DNA of 64,000 bases from Pseudarthrobacter sp. NS4 (GTDB lineage: Bacteria; Actinomycetota; Actinomycetes; Actinomycetales; Micrococcaceae): positions 2,294,001 to 2,358,000 of the forward strand of contig NZ_CP103288.1 in NCBI RefSeq assembly GCF_024758005.1, in the 5' to 3' direction. Under the pieces are notes generated by a model. It searched no databases. It saw only the letters and a program-made list of their open reading frames with translations, and was not told the DNA's origin. Shown here one piece after another: positions 49,601-56,921 of the stretch (positions are counted from its first letter, which is position 1; every line of letters starts with the position of its first letter). The translations under genes and the position numbers were made by a program.

Positions 49601-50136
49601 GTCCCTCCGGGCATGGCATCCAGCCATTGCTTGAACAGTGTCCTCGGACGGAGGAAGCGCCGGCCCCCCATTGCCCTGCCAACATCGGAATCCGGGCCTA
49701 TCAGGACCGTCAGCACCGGCTTTAAGGTGTGGGGGTCAAGGGTGCGGGAGGCAAGCTCTGCCCTGGTGACAGCAACCGGTACTGATCCCCCGGATTTTCC
49801 TGTGGTCCTGGCATGGGCGTCGGAAATCAGCCGGCATAAAGCACGGTACCCGGCACCGTTGTTGTGCCCGCGGGCAAGCACCACCACCCTGCCCGCCACC
49901 TGGGTGCGGTGATCGCCGTCGTCGTCAAGGACTGCAAGATCCACCCCGACAATGGGATCCAACCCGGCTGCCATGCATGCCTTGAGGTGCTTGATGGTTC
50001 CGTACAGGCCGTCGCGGTCTGTACAGGCGAGCGCCGTGGCGCCGTCTGCCGCGGCAGCCTGTGCCAGTTCTTCCGGCCAGGAGACGCCATAGTGCGCACT
50101 GAAGGCCGTGGAGACGTGAAGGTGGGTAAAGCTCAT
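46648..50136 (-). CDS. dnaE2: error-prone DNA polymerase DnaE2 (ImuC)
   Basis: Translesion C-family polymerase for damage-induced mutagenesis. 1162 residues: PHP domain at the start (FTHLHVSTAFSAHYGV), catalytic aspartates in LPDIDIDVES (~428-437), FIGHTERWISE palm and finger segments, and a C-terminal OB region (VLVAGVRVATQTPPMRGG). Length and C-terminus fit DnaE2 rather than DnaE1. ATG 50136 overlaps the DUF6504 stop as ATGA. Controlled with DUF6504 by an SOS box. No imuB or imuA' is next to it. Confidence 0.94.
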   Translation of the reverse strand: MSFTHLHVSTAFSAHYGVSWPEELAQAAAADGATALACTDRDGLYGTIKHLKACMAAGLDPIVGVDLAVLDDDGDHRTQVAGRVVVLARGHNNGAGYRALCRLISDAHARTTGKSGGSVPVAVTRAELASRTLDPHTLKPVLTVLIGPDSDVGRAMGGRRFLRPRTLFKQWLDAMPGGTVVTEIVSQLSAPGSPLSTAHAIRMLRLAEEHHVPAILTNAVRYCAADGAPTADVLDSARTLKSLPELAAEPLLQPNGQGWLKTHDQMLRLAREIISAAGYGAADLKQLMAQTEALADLCRIDPVIDMGWKQPVVPEASVIGISQDPHIELVQRCQSGIGRRFPGIHGAAERTMLSRLDHELGIIHNLGFSSYFLTVAEVSRMIQEMGVRAAARGSGASSLVNYLIDVSQVNPLQHDLIFERFLSRDRATLPDIDIDVESAERHNVYRRIFERFGAERVTLMSMQNGYRARGAVRDAGMALGMDDGEVGEIAKQLWRFSARKFREALQEKPELREFAGRVERRDADGNQQLDLLVDLTERLDRLPRHISMHPCGVILGDATLLDRTPVQPSGLGLPMSQFDKHDMDPMGMLKLDVLGVRMQSAMAFAVREIIRIHPSKEEVVAAGNHPPGQDGSGPDYIADNGRIDLNAVPLDDEPTFELIRSTHTLGCFQIESPGQRELIGKMAPREFNDLIIDISLFRPGPMKSDMVRPFLEHRHGFAPEVYPHPDLKPVLAETHGVTVFHEQILKTFHVMTKCGLARADEFRRALGNEALEPEVEAFFRKAARKQGYSPEVVDNVWGTLKAFGSFGFCKAHGAAFAVPTYQSAWLKTHHPEAFLAGLWEHDPGMYPKRLLVAEARRLGIPILPLDINLSKAEYRVERVQSGPETGKLGIRLSLNGIYGLSATELKRIVAGQPYDSLADLRARSRISKPSIKRLAQLGAFDSLHREAGGTANRADLVHHLQKLSTSGASRKGVEVLEGQLSLPLGDVELRNVTPGLPEPTLVDNVRAELDLMAVDVSTHLMDSHRPMLDRLGVTTADKLLGLRNGTEVLVAGVRVATQTPPMRGGRRVVFISIDDGTGCIDSVFFHEAQEKAGMLLFGTRLLLIRGTTRRTGPRGISLSASMAWDLSRTETLPFPEPTGQGPDVPHPLDGINRSLAITGFNG

Positions 50137-50471
50137 GCTGTTCGGGGTTTAATCGCGTCATGGATCCGCAGAAGCCGCCAGCGGCCGCTTCGGAGATGCA
50201 GGGAGAGGTCGAGGGTGAGCGGTTCCTCCCGCTGCTGGTCCTTGCCGCTCGGGTTGCTGGCCGGAAGGACCTGGACGCGCCAGATTTCATGGTCCACCAC
50301 CCCGGGGCCGCTCCCCAGCGGTGCCCGGCTTTCTTCGGCCCACCATTGACGCCTTTCATACCAGCGGACGGGTTCAGCACATACAGAGTAGGAACATCCT
50401 GCCCAGGTAAGGCTCACTGGCTGGCCCTCAGGTGCGCATACGACATCAACGGATTCGCTGAACATGCCCAT
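50133..50471 (-). CDS. DUF6504-like protein of the DnaE2 cassette
   Basis: 112 residues, with SD GGGAGG five bases before ATG 50471. Trp/Tyr-rich: SLTWAGCSYSVCAEPVRWYE, RRQWWAEESRA, VDHEIWRVQVLPAS. In Arthrobacter relatives a protein of this type (DUF6504) lies between the Y-family polymerase ImuB and DnaE2; here it is the first gene after the SOS box and overlaps dnaE2 as ATGA. Function unknown; accessory role in translesion synthesis is inferred from its linkage only. Confidence 0.85.
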   Translation of the reverse strand: MGMFSESVDVVCAPEGQPVSLTWAGCSYSVCAEPVRWYERRQWWAEESRAPLGSGPGVVDHEIWRVQVLPASNPSGKDQQREEPLTLDLSLHLRSGRWRLLRIHDAIKPRTA

Positions 50472-50498
50472 GGGCGCCTCCCGGTGGAACTGGCCTTA

Positions 50499-50516
50499 TT
50501 CGAATATGTGTTCGAA
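50499..50516 (-). promoter_or_regulatory. LexA-binding SOS box upstream of DUF6504-dnaE2
   Basis: TTCGAATATGTGTTCGAA, a palindrome matching the actinobacterial LexA consensus TCGAAC-N4-GTTCGA except for one base in the left arm. It ends 28 bases before the DUF6504 ATG and would cover the promoter. Confidence 0.8.
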
Positions 50517-50856
50517 CAGTTCAAGTCTACGCCCGGCGGCGGACAAAGCATATTCCCAACTACTGCAGGACAAGATGGGCTTCTGAAAGGCCAGTGTCGG
50601 TTTTTCTGGTGCTTACTGCGGCTTATTGGCCAGCGTCACTACCTTGGCCAGCATCACCAACGGGCAGGGGAATAATGCGCACTGAGGCCCCGGTGCACCC
50701 GCAATGCAAGCTTTGGGTGGCAGCGGGAGCATCGTTCCGGGGAGGAATGCTGCGTTGTTAAACCTGGCAGCCCGACACTAAAAGCATCTCCGGCCGCCCG
50801 TGTTTTCCTCAGCACAGGGGGTGGACGGACCGAACGGCAGGGAGCAGGATGGTGCC
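50517..50856. other. 340-bp region without a gene between the SOS operon and the next plus-strand gene
   Basis: No credible coding sequence on either strand. It holds the rest of the SOS promoter for dnaE2 near 50520-50560 and a weak promoter candidate for the downstream gene: TTGTTA (50755-50760) and TAAAAG (50779-50784) 18 bases apart. The imuB gene one would expect upstream of DUF6504 is not here, and I could not recognise a remnant of it. Confidence 0.5.
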
Positions 50857-51246
50857 ATGAGCACCCAGGACGCACTCCTCAAGCAGGTAAGCATCAAGGC
50901 CGAGGACTCCATCCTCGTGGCCACATTCGAGGTCGACGGCGACATTCCCGGTTCCGGCGCCTATGTGGTGGGACTGGTGGCGGCCAGCCCGGACTATTCC
51001 TCGCAGCGACGGCTTGGCATTGAATTCATGAACGGGCATCCCATCGCTTTCTACTCGTTCAACCACGAGCAGAGTACGGAAGAGAACTATGACCTCTCGG
51101 GAGTGACCCACTCAGCCAATTCCATCACCGGCAACTTTCCCCTCGCGGCCATCAACGGGCTCGACAAGGCGCATGTCATGACAGCCTTCAGCGAAGCGGA
51201 CGGCCGGGAGTTCCAGTCGGGCGTCCCCGTGGAGGAATCGCTTTAG
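50857..51246 (+). CDS. conserved hypothetical protein
   Basis: 129 residues from ATG 50857 (GGAGCAGGAT upstream). Starts MSTQDALLKQVSIKAED; alternating beta-strand pattern (SILVATFEVDGDIPGSGAYVV, then GIEFMNGHPIAFYSF), no signal peptide, membrane segment or catalytic motif. Looks like a small beta-sandwich or barrel domain, acidic overall. I do not recognise the family. Single gene between the DnaE2 operon and chorismate mutase. Confidence 0.75.
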   Translation: MSTQDALLKQVSIKAEDSILVATFEVDGDIPGSGAYVVGLVAASPDYSSQRRLGIEFMNGHPIAFYSFNHEQSTEENYDLSGVTHSANSITGNFPLAAINGLDKAHVMTAFSEADGREFQSGVPVEESL

Positions 51247-51279
51247 ACGGGCTTCCGACCGGCGGACTGTACCCGGTTG

Positions 51280-51600
51280 TCAGCCGTTCCCTTTGTGGAC
51301 CCGCATCTCGAGCTCGATAAAGCCGGAGATCATGGCGCGGTACGTGGATTCCACGATGTCCGGGTCGATGTCTTTCTTCTCGGCCGCCGAACGGACGTGT
51401 TCGATGATCCGCTCCACCCGCCCTGGGGCGCGGACTTCAGCGTCGTCGCCCTTCAGGGTTCCGGCGATGCGGATCAGCCGTTCGCGGCGGGCGATGAGGG
51501 TGACAATCTGGTCATCCACTTCGTCAACAGCAATCCGGACGGCAGCGAGCTGTTCCTTGTCGGCCAAAGCATCTCTATCGTTTCCTTGAATTGTCGCCAT
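51280..51600 (-). CDS. chorismate mutase (AroQ type)
   Basis: Converts chorismate to prephenate for Phe and Tyr. 106 residues, all-helical AroQ fold. Conserved VDEVDDQIVTLIARRERLI (Arg and active-site region), RVERIIEHVR and the C-terminal IESTYRAMISGFIELEM-like helix (IVESTYRAMISGFIELEMRV). No signal peptide, so cytoplasmic. ATG 51600 lacks a ribosome-binding site and TACTGT ends six bases before it. Only 19 bases separate it from the divergent VOC gene. Confidence 0.92.
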   Translation of the reverse strand: MATIQGNDRDALADKEQLAAVRIAVDEVDDQIVTLIARRERLIRIAGTLKGDDAEVRAPGRVERIIEHVRSAAEKKDIDPDIVESTYRAMISGFIELEMRVHKGNG

Positions 51601-51606
51601 CGTCTG

Positions 51607-51612
51607 ACAGTA
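51607..51612 (-). promoter_or_regulatory. -10 hexamer TACTGT, leaderless arrangement for chorismate mutase
   Basis: TANNNT followed by CAGACG and ATG 51600. On the other strand CAGTAT (51608-51613) sits six bases before the VOC ATG 51620, so two opposed promoters may overlap in a 19-base gap. Confidence 0.4.
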
Positions 51613-51619
51613 TCGAAGC

Positions 51620-52042
51620 ATGCAGCCCCGAGTCGACTTCTTCTCATTAGGTGTCCGCAGCGTTCCGGCGTCCCGGGCGTTCTATGCTGACGGCCTCGGA
51701 TGGCCGGTCCACAAAGAGGTGCCCGGCGAAGTGGTGTTCATCCAGGTGAACCACGGCCTGGTGCTGTCCCTGTGGGACGCCAGGCAGATGCAGGCCGAGG
51801 CGGGCGTCAGCGCTCCAGGCCCGGTCCCCTGCATCACGCTCAGCCACAACCTCGCCAGTCCGGAGGAAGTGGACCGGGTTATGGCGGAGGCCGCGGCAGC
51901 AGGCGCCGCCGTCATCGCCGAGCCGGTGACGCAGCCCTGGGGCGGTTACAGCGGCTACTTCGCCGATCCCGACGGATTCCGCTGGGAAGTGGCATACAAC
52001 CCGGGCTGGGCAGTGGACGACGACGGCACGGTCACCGTATAG
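51620..52042 (+). CDS. VOC (glyoxalase/bleomycin-resistance) family protein
   Basis: 140 residues. VDFFSLGVRSVPASRAFYAD-type start with FYADGLGWPV, and the second half ends GGYSGYFADPDGFRWEVAYNP, the VOC signature DPDG.xWE. One full betaalphabetabetabeta pair. Metal ligand set partly non-canonical, so substrate and activity cannot be told. ATG 51620 with no ribosome-binding site. Confidence 0.88.
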   Translation: MQPRVDFFSLGVRSVPASRAFYADGLGWPVHKEVPGEVVFIQVNHGLVLSLWDARQMQAEAGVSAPGPVPCITLSHNLASPEEVDRVMAEAAAAGAAVIAEPVTQPWGGYSGYFADPDGFRWEVAYNPGWAVDDDGTVTV

Positions 52043-52081
52043 CTCCACGTCAACTGCCAACAGGGGTTAGAACAACGGGGG

Positions 52082-52843
52082 CTAGAACAGCGCCTCCACC
52101 GGCCGGATCAGTTCCGGCCCGTTGTTGCGCACGTTGCCCACCTCTTTGCCTACCGACTCCACGCGCCAGTCCGCTGCCACATCCTTGACCCCGGAGCGCA
52201 CCAGGTCCACCAGCCCTGCGGCGTCGTCCACGTCGGGATCGAGCCAGGCCTGCATGGTTGCCTTGTCCATGGGCAGGGGAACCCGGTCATGCAGCGCCGT
52301 CAGCTTCCCGAACACGGTCGATTCACTGCCCGCGGGCGGCGTATCCGTGGTCAGGATCGATGTGGACAGCAACCATTGGCCCGGCTCTCCGGCAGGGACG
52401 GACGGATCCTTCCACCATTCATAGAGGCCGGCGAAAACCAGCCCCCGGTTCTCTCCGGGGTGCACGTAGTAGGGCTGCTTCGATTTGCCGGGGCCCTGCT
52501 TCCATTCGTAGTAGCCGTCGGCCGGCACCGCGCAGCGCCGTGACTGGATGGCCTTCCTGAATGCGGGCTTCTCCAGTACCGATTCACTCCTGGCGTTGAT
52601 CATCCGTGACCCGATGCCGGGATCCTTTGCCCAGGACGGGACCAGGCCCCAGCGTGCCACGTGCAGCTGCCGTACCCGCTGCTGTTCAGTGCTGTCATCG
52701 ATCAGCCGTTCCAGGACAATGGGGACGGCATCCGTGGGCGCCACATTCCACGAGGGCGGAATGTTCACCTCGTCCTCCAGTTCGGCGTCGAACTCTGCCA
52801 GGAGGTCCCCCACGGCACGTGCCATCACATAGCGTCCACACAT
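52082..52843 (-). CDS. SOS-response-associated peptidase / HMCES-type abasic-site sensor (YedK)
   Basis: 253 residues from ATG 52843; the catalytic Cys2 follows directly (MCGRYVMARA), which fixes the start. WNVAPTDAVPIV, RMINARSESVLEKPAFRKAI, CAVPADGYYEWK and the His in LHDRVPLPMD are the SRAP-domain motifs. Forms a thiazolidine cross-link with abasic sites in single-stranded DNA. No SOS box seen upstream. CATGCT lies six bases before the ATG, a one-base departure from TANNNT. Confidence 0.93.
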   Translation of the reverse strand: MCGRYVMARAVGDLLAEFDAELEDEVNIPPSWNVAPTDAVPIVLERLIDDSTEQQRVRQLHVARWGLVPSWAKDPGIGSRMINARSESVLEKPAFRKAIQSRRCAVPADGYYEWKQGPGKSKQPYYVHPGENRGLVFAGLYEWWKDPSVPAGEPGQWLLSTSILTTDTPPAGSESTVFGKLTALHDRVPLPMDKATMQAWLDPDVDDAAGLVDLVRSGVKDVAADWRVESVGKEVGNVRNNGPELIRPVEALF

Positions 52844-52972
52844 GGCTCCAGCATGCCATCGGCGCCACATACTGTCATCCGGGCCGCACCGGGACCGCCG
52901 GGGGAAGGGAATACAGGCCGGCGCGTTACCGTTGACACGAACGAAACCAACATCGACGCAGAGGAGAATCCT

Positions 52973-53230
52973 GTGGACTTCACTCCCGAATCCGGCACCA
53001 TCACCATGTTTTCCACCACCTGGTGCGGCTACTGCAACCGGCTGAAGAAGCAGCTGGACGCGCAGGGCATCGGCTACACCGAGATCAACATCGAGGAAGT
53101 GGACGGCACGGCCGAACTCGTGGAGCAGCTGAACGGCGGCAACCGCACCGTTCCCACCGTCCTGTTCCCCGACGGTACTGCCGCCACCAACCCCTCCGCG
53201 GCGGAGGTCAAGTCGCGTCTGGCAGCGTAA
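52973..53230 (+). CDS. mycoredoxin / glutaredoxin-like protein
   Basis: 85 residues from GTG 52973 with GAGGAG upstream. Active site CGYC (Cys18-Cys21) in TMFSTTWCGYCNRLKKQL, and the cis-Pro region NRTVPTVLFPDG. Size and CGYC fit mycothiol-dependent mycoredoxin-1, a reductase of S-mycothiolated proteins. Monocistronic. Confidence 0.93.
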   Translation: MDFTPESGTITMFSTTWCGYCNRLKKQLDAQGIGYTEINIEEVDGTAELVEQLNGGNRTVPTVLFPDGTAATNPSAAEVKSRLAA

Positions 53231-53267
53231 CCCCCGACGGCCGCAAGGCCGGTCAAACCGGTGCGGG

Positions 53268-54017
53268 TCATGCCCCCAAACTGCTGAATGCAGCAGTTTT
53301 CAGGGTGGCATGGCCCGCATACGTTTGCAGCACCGCGTCCGCCACGGCCTCCACATCCAGTCCTGGCACGAGGTCGTTGACGGCGCCGGCGGTGGCAGGG
53401 TCCCAGTCCAGCCCCAGGGCTGCGTAGCTGTCGGTCAGGACTTTCCGGATGGACGCCGAGTTCTCCACGACGATCACCGAACTGAACAGCCACCCGCCGG
53501 CCACCACCCGCTGCGCCGTACCCACGAGTTTCACCCGGTGGGAAGTGTCGGCCGGGTCGGTGCCGTGGACGCTGAACTCGCCCGGGCAATATTCACCGGG
53601 TATTTCCCCGACTGCCGCCTTTACCCCTGCGGTCCGCAGTGCCTGGGCAAACAGTTCCCCGAAGTAGCCGAACCGGGTTTTGGAGCCTGCAATGGCGTCC
53701 GGGTCCGGCTCGATGTGGTCCACCACCAGGGTCCCCTCGTGATACGCGGCGGCCCGTCCGCCTGCTCTACGGACCAGGGGTTCGAAGCCATTGTCCCTGC
53801 ATGCCTGGGCGGCTGCTTCGAATCCCGGCAGGCGGGTATCACGCTGGCCGAAGGCGACGGTTGGGGCGGGCCGGTAGAGCCGCAGCGTAGGGCCGATCCC
53901 GCCCGCCTTTGCCCTGGCCAGGAGCTCCAGGCCGAATTCCAGGTCCCGTCCTGCTCCCAGCGAGTCTTCCTGCCGCACCACTGTCAGCGTGCGGGCTCCC
54001 GGACCGGCGTCGTGCAT
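53268..54017 (-). CDS. lipoate--protein ligase A / BPL-LplA-fold protein
   Basis: 249 residues from ATG 54017 (GGGGAG upstream). RLYRPAPTVAFGQRDTRLPG, RRAGGRAAAYHEGTLVVDH, GRG-like SVHGTDPADTSHRVKLVGTAQ and the C-terminal accessory region. This fits LplA-type lipoyl ligases or octanoyl transfer enzymes of the same fold. The Lys in the KLVGTAQ loop is the expected adenylate contact. Exact acyl substrate unknown. Divergent from DUF2177 by 16 bases. Confidence 0.85.
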   Translation of the reverse strand: MHDAGPGARTLTVVRQEDSLGAGRDLEFGLELLARAKAGGIGPTLRLYRPAPTVAFGQRDTRLPGFEAAAQACRDNGFEPLVRRAGGRAAAYHEGTLVVDHIEPDPDAIAGSKTRFGYFGELFAQALRTAGVKAAVGEIPGEYCPGEFSVHGTDPADTSHRVKLVGTAQRVVAGGWLFSSVIVVENSASIRKVLTDSYAALGLDWDPATAGAVNDLVPGLDVEAVADAVLQTYAGHATLKTAAFSSLGA

Positions 54018-54033
54018 GTTGCTAGGCTCCCCT

Positions 54034-54426
54034 ATGGTCATCTTGCAATTCCTTGTTGTTGCCGCCGCATTCGCAGTGATTGACGCCATCTGGCTCAAAC
54101 TGATGAACCCGTTTTACCGCAGCCACATTGGCGACCTGCTGGCGGACAAGCCTCACCTAGGTTACGCCGTGGCCTTCTATGTCATTTACATCGCCGGCAT
54201 CGTGTTTTTTGCCCTCCGCCCCGCGCTCGACGGCGGCAGTTGGCTCACAGCCGCGGGTTACGGAGCGGCACTGGGCGCCTTCGCCTATGCCACCTACGAC
54301 CTGACCAACGCGGCCACCCTGAAGGTGTGGCCGCTGCAGCTGATTGTGGTGGATATGCTGTGGGGCGCAGCGCTTACGGGCTTGTCCACCCTGGCCGGCT
54401 GGCTGGTGTTCAACGGCCGGGCGTGA
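54034..54426 (+). CDS. DUF2177 family membrane protein
   Basis: 130 residues, four membrane segments (~2-20, 43-61, 69-90, 100-123). DAIWLKLMNPFY near the start and YATYDLTNAATLKVWPL in the third loop are the DUF2177 motifs. ATG 54034; TAGGCT ends five bases before it and no ribosome-binding site is obvious. Role unknown. Confidence 0.9.
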   Translation: MVILQFLVVAAAFAVIDAIWLKLMNPFYRSHIGDLLADKPHLGYAVAFYVIYIAGIVFFALRPALDGGSWLTAAGYGAALGAFAYATYDLTNAATLKVWPLQLIVVDMLWGAALTGLSTLAGWLVFNGRA

Positions 54427-54466
54427 ATGGCGGAACGTTGGAAGAACTGCCCGGATGGGCAGCGCG

Positions 54467-55270
54467 TCAGGTCCTGCGGAGTGTAAGGATCTGTTCGGCC
54501 CGTCCGAACGGGCCCTGCCGGTCGTGCAGGACCGTTGACGTCAGTCCGATGCCGTCCCGGCCAAAGGACACTGCGTTGTCCAGCCCCAGCCACTCCCCCT
54601 CCGGGCGGCGGTACATGTGGATCTGCAGGTCCAGGTTGGGGAAGGCGTAGCTGTCCTTGCCGGGCGGCACCCGCGCGGCGATGCCGTTGGCGGTGTCCAC
54701 AAGGCCCATCAGCCGGGCCAGGTCACTGCTGTCGTTTTGATCCGTCAACGGGTGCTGGGTGCGGAGCCAGACCTTGCCGGCGCCCGGCCGGTGTCCTTCC
54801 GCCGCCCGCATCTCCAATGACCTGATGTAACCGCCGGGCCACACGGCGGATCCGTCGTAGGGCTTGCAGTCGTCGGGCCCGGGAATTGCTGCATCCTCGA
54901 TGGCTGCCACAGCAGAGGTGTCGCTGGTGACCATCCGCCAGGCTGTGGCACGGATGGCGGTCCGGCCGCCGGCCACCAGCTCGGCCTGCAGCAGTTCAAT
55001 GGTCCTTCCAGGCCGCAGGGTGGAGGTTTCGATCTGGAATTCGCCGCCGGGGATCAGCCCCAGGATCTCGTAGCTGAGCCGGGCCATCCGCATGTCCTCC
55101 CGCGGCTGGTACCGTTCCAGGGCGTCGGCCAACAGGCCGGCGGCAGGTGCCATGTGCTGCTCGTGGACGTTCCAGGCACCCTGCGCATGGATGGTGGAGC
55201 GGAAGCAGCCGCCGCCCAGGTTTTGGTAGTAGGCGTTGCCTTCCGCCAGTTCAGGAAGCTCTTCAGTCAA
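54467..55270 (-). CDS. thioesterase family protein (TesB-like, double hot-dog)
   Basis: 267 residues. YYQNLGGGCFRSTIHAQGAW, a first hot-dog half and then a second (GRTAIRATAWRMV, WLRTQHPLTDQNDSSDL, FPNLDLQIHMYRRPEGEWLGLD). TTG start at 55270 with AAAGGT upstream. Likely acyl-CoA thioesterase; substrate unknown. Confidence 0.85.
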   Translation of the reverse strand: MTEELPELAEGNAYYQNLGGGCFRSTIHAQGAWNVHEQHMAPAAGLLADALERYQPREDMRMARLSYEILGLIPGGEFQIETSTLRPGRTIELLQAELVAGGRTAIRATAWRMVTSDTSAVAAIEDAAIPGPDDCKPYDGSAVWPGGYIRSLEMRAAEGHRPGAGKVWLRTQHPLTDQNDSSDLARLMGLVDTANGIAARVPPGKDSYAFPNLDLQIHMYRRPEGEWLGLDNAVSFGRDGIGLTSTVLHDRQGPFGRAEQILTLRRT

Positions 55271-55429
55271 CGGGTGACCTTTCGCGGATCTCAGTGAATT
55301 GGCACTAACTCTATCCGTTGGCCCCGGAACGTCCGCCAGCGGGTCGCAATGAAATGTTTGAACTTGCGGGAAGGCAGCGGACTAGACTCAGGAACTGGTC
55401 CTGTCAGCAACCCTCGGAAGAGGTGTTCC

Positions 55430-56107
55430 ATGCGCGTCATCAGTTACAACCTCCGCAAGCACAAGGCGAGCGGCGAACTCCTCGCCCTGGCGCGGAACCA
55501 TGACGTCGATGCGCTGTGCCTCCAGGAAGTGGATTCCAGCGACCTTCCCGAGACTCTGGGTCCCCTGCACCTGGCCGACGCCACCAAAGGCAACCGGCTG
55601 GGCCTGGCCATCTACTACCGCACCAGCCGCTTCACCGCACTGGACACGCAGTCCTTTGCGCTGAAGAAGTCGATGCACGACAGGTTGCTGGCGCCGGCCC
55701 ACGAGCGGCTGATCGGGACGCGGGTCATCGACAATGACACCCAGCACGAACTGGTGATCGGGTCGTTCCACGCCGCACCGCTTACCGCGTCCAATTCGCT
55801 GCGGCGGAAGCAGATCCACGCTGCCCACGCCGAGCTCCTCAGCATGGGCAAGGGGCTGATGACCCTGATGGTCGGCGACTTCAACTACCCGTTTTTCACC
55901 AAGAACCTCGATGTCCACATGAAGAACTCGGGCTATGCCCTTTCCCTCAGCAACCGCCGTACCTACACCCGCTACAAGGTGTTCAAGGGCCACTTTGACT
56001 TTGCCACGTCGCTGGGCCTGGATATCCAAAGCGTGGAGACGCTTCCCCGCGGGAACTCCGACCACCTTCCCATCCTGGTCAACGCCGAGTACGGCCCGGA
56101 TTACTAG
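55430..56107 (+). CDS. endonuclease/exonuclease/phosphatase family protein
   Basis: 225 residues. EEP-fold motifs in order: VISYNLRKHK, LCLQEVD (Glu), the His-containing GSFHAAPLT, VGDFNYPFF and the C-terminal SDHLPILV. Mg-dependent phosphodiesterase; DNase or phospholipid-type substrate cannot be distinguished. ATG 55430 with GAAGAGGTG upstream. No signal peptide. Its 3' end overlaps the convergent NUDIX gene by 4 bases. Confidence 0.9.
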   Translation: MRVISYNLRKHKASGELLALARNHDVDALCLQEVDSSDLPETLGPLHLADATKGNRLGLAIYYRTSRFTALDTQSFALKKSMHDRLLAPAHERLIGTRVIDNDTQHELVIGSFHAAPLTASNSLRRKQIHAAHAELLSMGKGLMTLMVGDFNYPFFTKNLDVHMKNSGYALSLSNRRTYTRYKVFKGHFDFATSLGLDIQSVETLPRGNSDHLPILVNAEYGPDY

Positions 56108-56607
56108 GAAGCCAGCCGTTCCCGCAGCGCCGGCCAGGCGGCTGCGAAGCCGGGGTGCAGCTCCCTGGTGTCCACATCGGGCAGCGGAACCCACAGCAGT
56201 TCGATGCTCTCCGGATCGCTGATGACCGGTTCAAAAGGCTCCCTTACCAGCACCACAACCGTGGTGTAGGACCAATAGCCAAAATCCAGCACGGTAGTGA
56301 AGAGGACCTCGACGCTCTCCGGCGGCACTGCCGCTTCCTCGTTGGCTTCGCGGAGGGCGCCGGTGACGGCTTCTTCACCTTCATGGAGCGCCCCGCCCGG
56401 CAGGCCCCAGGTCCCGCCATTATCGCTCCAGACTGCGCGGTGCTGCAGAAGCACGCCCTTGGACGGATCGTACGCAAGCACGCCGGCGGCTCCGAACCGG
56501 CCCCAGTAACGGCCGCGCTCCCCGTCCACCCAGGCGTCGCCGGGGTCCCGGGGACCGGTGCGGACGGGCGGGGTGGAGGACGCTGCGGAAGCCAGTGAAT
56601 GATCCAT
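56104..56607 (-). CDS. NUDIX hydrolase
   Basis: 167 residues. Nudix box GALHEGEEAVTGALREANEE, with Ala where most family members have the last Gly. WSDNGGTWGLPGG precedes it. Substrate unknown (nucleoside diphosphate derivatives). ATG 56607; a TTG just before it would add one residue. Confidence 0.88.
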   Translation of the reverse strand: MDHSLASAASSTPPVRTGPRDPGDAWVDGERGRYWGRFGAAGVLAYDPSKGVLLQHRAVWSDNGGTWGLPGGALHEGEEAVTGALREANEEAAVPPESVEVLFTTVLDFGYWSYTTVVVLVREPFEPVISDPESIELLWVPLPDVDTRELHPGFAAAWPALRERLAS

Positions 56608-56655
56608 CAATCCAGTCTGACAGGTGCGCCAGGCCCAGCCCAGCTCCGCCTGCGG

Positions 56656-56847
56656 TCAGCTGCCGCGCCCGCGTTCGACGGCGAAATCGCCGCCGGGATA
56701 CATGATGGTTTCGTGCCCGTCGTCAAAGCGGACCAGATAGGGCGGTGTCCCGCCCTGGCCACGCACTTCCAGGATCACCCCGTGACGGTCCGTGGAACCG
56801 ACAGTCCTCCCGTGGACGATGATGCGGTCGCCCTGCGCTGCCTCCAT
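56656..56847 (-). CDS. DUF1918 domain-containing protein
   Basis: 63 residues from ATG 56847 with GGAGG eight bases upstream. AAQGDRIIVHGRTVGSTDRHG, then GGTPPYLVRFDDGHETIMYPG: the DUF1918 small beta barrel. Function unknown. Confidence 0.88.
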   Translation of the reverse strand: MEAAQGDRIIVHGRTVGSTDRHGVILEVRGQGGTPPYLVRFDDGHETIMYPGGDFAVERGRGS

Positions 56848-56921
56848 GGCAATCACCTCCCAGCCCCCAGATTACGCGGCCGCGGCGGGCCGGAACAGGC
56901 CCTGTGTGGAAGGATTTCCTT

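Noticed and set aside
50654..50875. Possible minus-strand small gene or imuB remnant in the dnaE2 upstream region
   Set aside because: No ribosome-binding site, Pro/Arg/Ser-rich shadow-like composition, and no Y-family polymerase motif.
54447..54462. Small hairpin between DUF2177 and thioesterase genes
   Set aside because: Only a 6-bp stem (CTGCCC/GGGCAG) with no T tract; too weak for a terminator.
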